Source: JACQCV01 sp964639675 (lineage in GTDB: Bacteria > Patescibacteriota > Minisyncoccia > Phycocordibacterales > UBA12445). Taken from it: DNA of 5,874 bases. Both the position numbers and the translations under genes were made by a program. The stretch spans positions 1 to 5,874 of the forward strand of contig CAZXEK010000015.1 of the NCBI GenBank assembly GCA_964639675.1. Direction: 5' to 3'. Below, one piece after another: positions 5,674-5,874 of the stretch (position 1 is the first letter of the stretch; every line of letters starts with the position of its first letter). A model generated the notes under the pieces. It was given only the letters and a program-made list of their open reading frames with translations. It was not told the origin of the DNA and made no database searches.

Positions 5674-5874
5674 ATGAAAAAAGAAAAAAGATCATTTTTT
5701 GAACGCATCACTGGAACTATTCGCGGAATAGAAGATGAACCAAAAACAAAAAGTACAAAGGGAGAAGACTGGGTGCCGCAAGAACAAACCGAGGCTCAAC
5801 TAGCCGTCGATGTCTACCAAACTCCGACAGAGATAATAATCATCTCCATGGTTGCTGGGGTTAAATCTGAAGAC
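5674..5874 (+). CDS. Hsp20/alpha-crystallin family small heat-shock protein (3' end outside window)
   Basis: The frame opens at ATG 5674 and runs without a stop to the last base, giving 67 residues of a truncated gene. The N-terminal 35 or so residues are polar and charged, beginning MKKEKRSFFERITG, and look disordered. From about residue 41 the sequence AQLAVDVYQTPTEIIIISMV followed by AGVKSED matches the opening strands of the alpha-crystallin domain (typical pattern: LAVDVYQT..EIVV.A.. AGVKPEDL). Such proteins are ATP-independent holdases that bind unfolding clients in the cytoplasm. The C-terminal I-X-I oligomerisation motif would lie outside the window. The gap to prsW is 30 bases, so cotranscription is plausible. 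No Shine-Dalgarno sequence precedes the start. The family call rests on a short stretch but the pattern is distinctive. Confidence 0.85.
   Translation, partial: MKKEKRSFFERITGTIRGIEDEPKTKSTKGEDWVPQEQTEAQLAVDVYQTPTEIIIISMVAGVKSED

Noticed and set aside
5670..5675. TATAAT immediately before and overlapping the hsp20 ATG as its promoter
   Set aside because: Transcription would start inside the coding sequence, after the start codon, so it cannot serve this start.
1..5874. Alternative genetic code (TGA as glycine)
   Set aside because: No in-frame TGA occurs in any of the recognised genes, and glycines are encoded by GGN codons.

Overview
The window is a compact, AT-rich bacterial segment with every gene on the + strand. 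Its style suggests a candidate phyla radiation (Patescibacteria, probably Parcubacteria-like) genome. The reasons are short intergenic gaps, no AGGAGG-type ribosome binding sites before any of the five visible starts, a TsaD with an extra segment that I associate from memory with this group, and a shortened valyl-tRNA synthetase. No gene has an in-frame TGA and the visible stops are TAA or TAG. This argues against the TGA-glycine code of Gracilibacteria/Absconditabacteria. The taxonomic call is inference; there is no rRNA or other decisive marker here.

Layout: (1) 3-227 is the C-terminal end of a multi-spanning membrane protein that begins outside the window. (2) 228-365 is a gap holding a 15-bp perfect hairpin (249-291, probably a terminator) directly followed by a 12-bp GC-rich palindrome (292-303). 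(3) 366-1406 is an HtpX-type M48 metalloprotease with about 65 extra N-terminal residues that look like a small PGPGW-like membrane domain. (4) 1457-2647 is tsaD, the catalytic subunit for the t6A37 tRNA modification, with an insert of about 36 residues. (5) 2648-2740 is a gap with a good extended -10 element almost touching the next start codon. (6) 2741-4963 is valS, lacking the usual C-terminal coiled coil and carrying a small GC-rich in-frame insert. (7) 4951-5643 is a PrsW-family intramembrane protease overlapping valS by 13 bases. (8) 5674-5874 is the start of an Hsp20 small heat-shock protein that runs off the window.

Functionally the segment mixes translation fidelity (tsaD, valS) with membrane and protein quality control (htpX, prsW, hsp20). 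The htpX, prsW and hsp20 group fits a proteostasis neighbourhood, but no regulatory element tying them together is visible. I see no mobile element, CRISPR array, tRNA or rRNA. The most unusual items are the HtpX N-terminal fusion, the truncated ValRS, and a possible leaderless promoter for valS. I do not see convincing evidence of a wholly new system.
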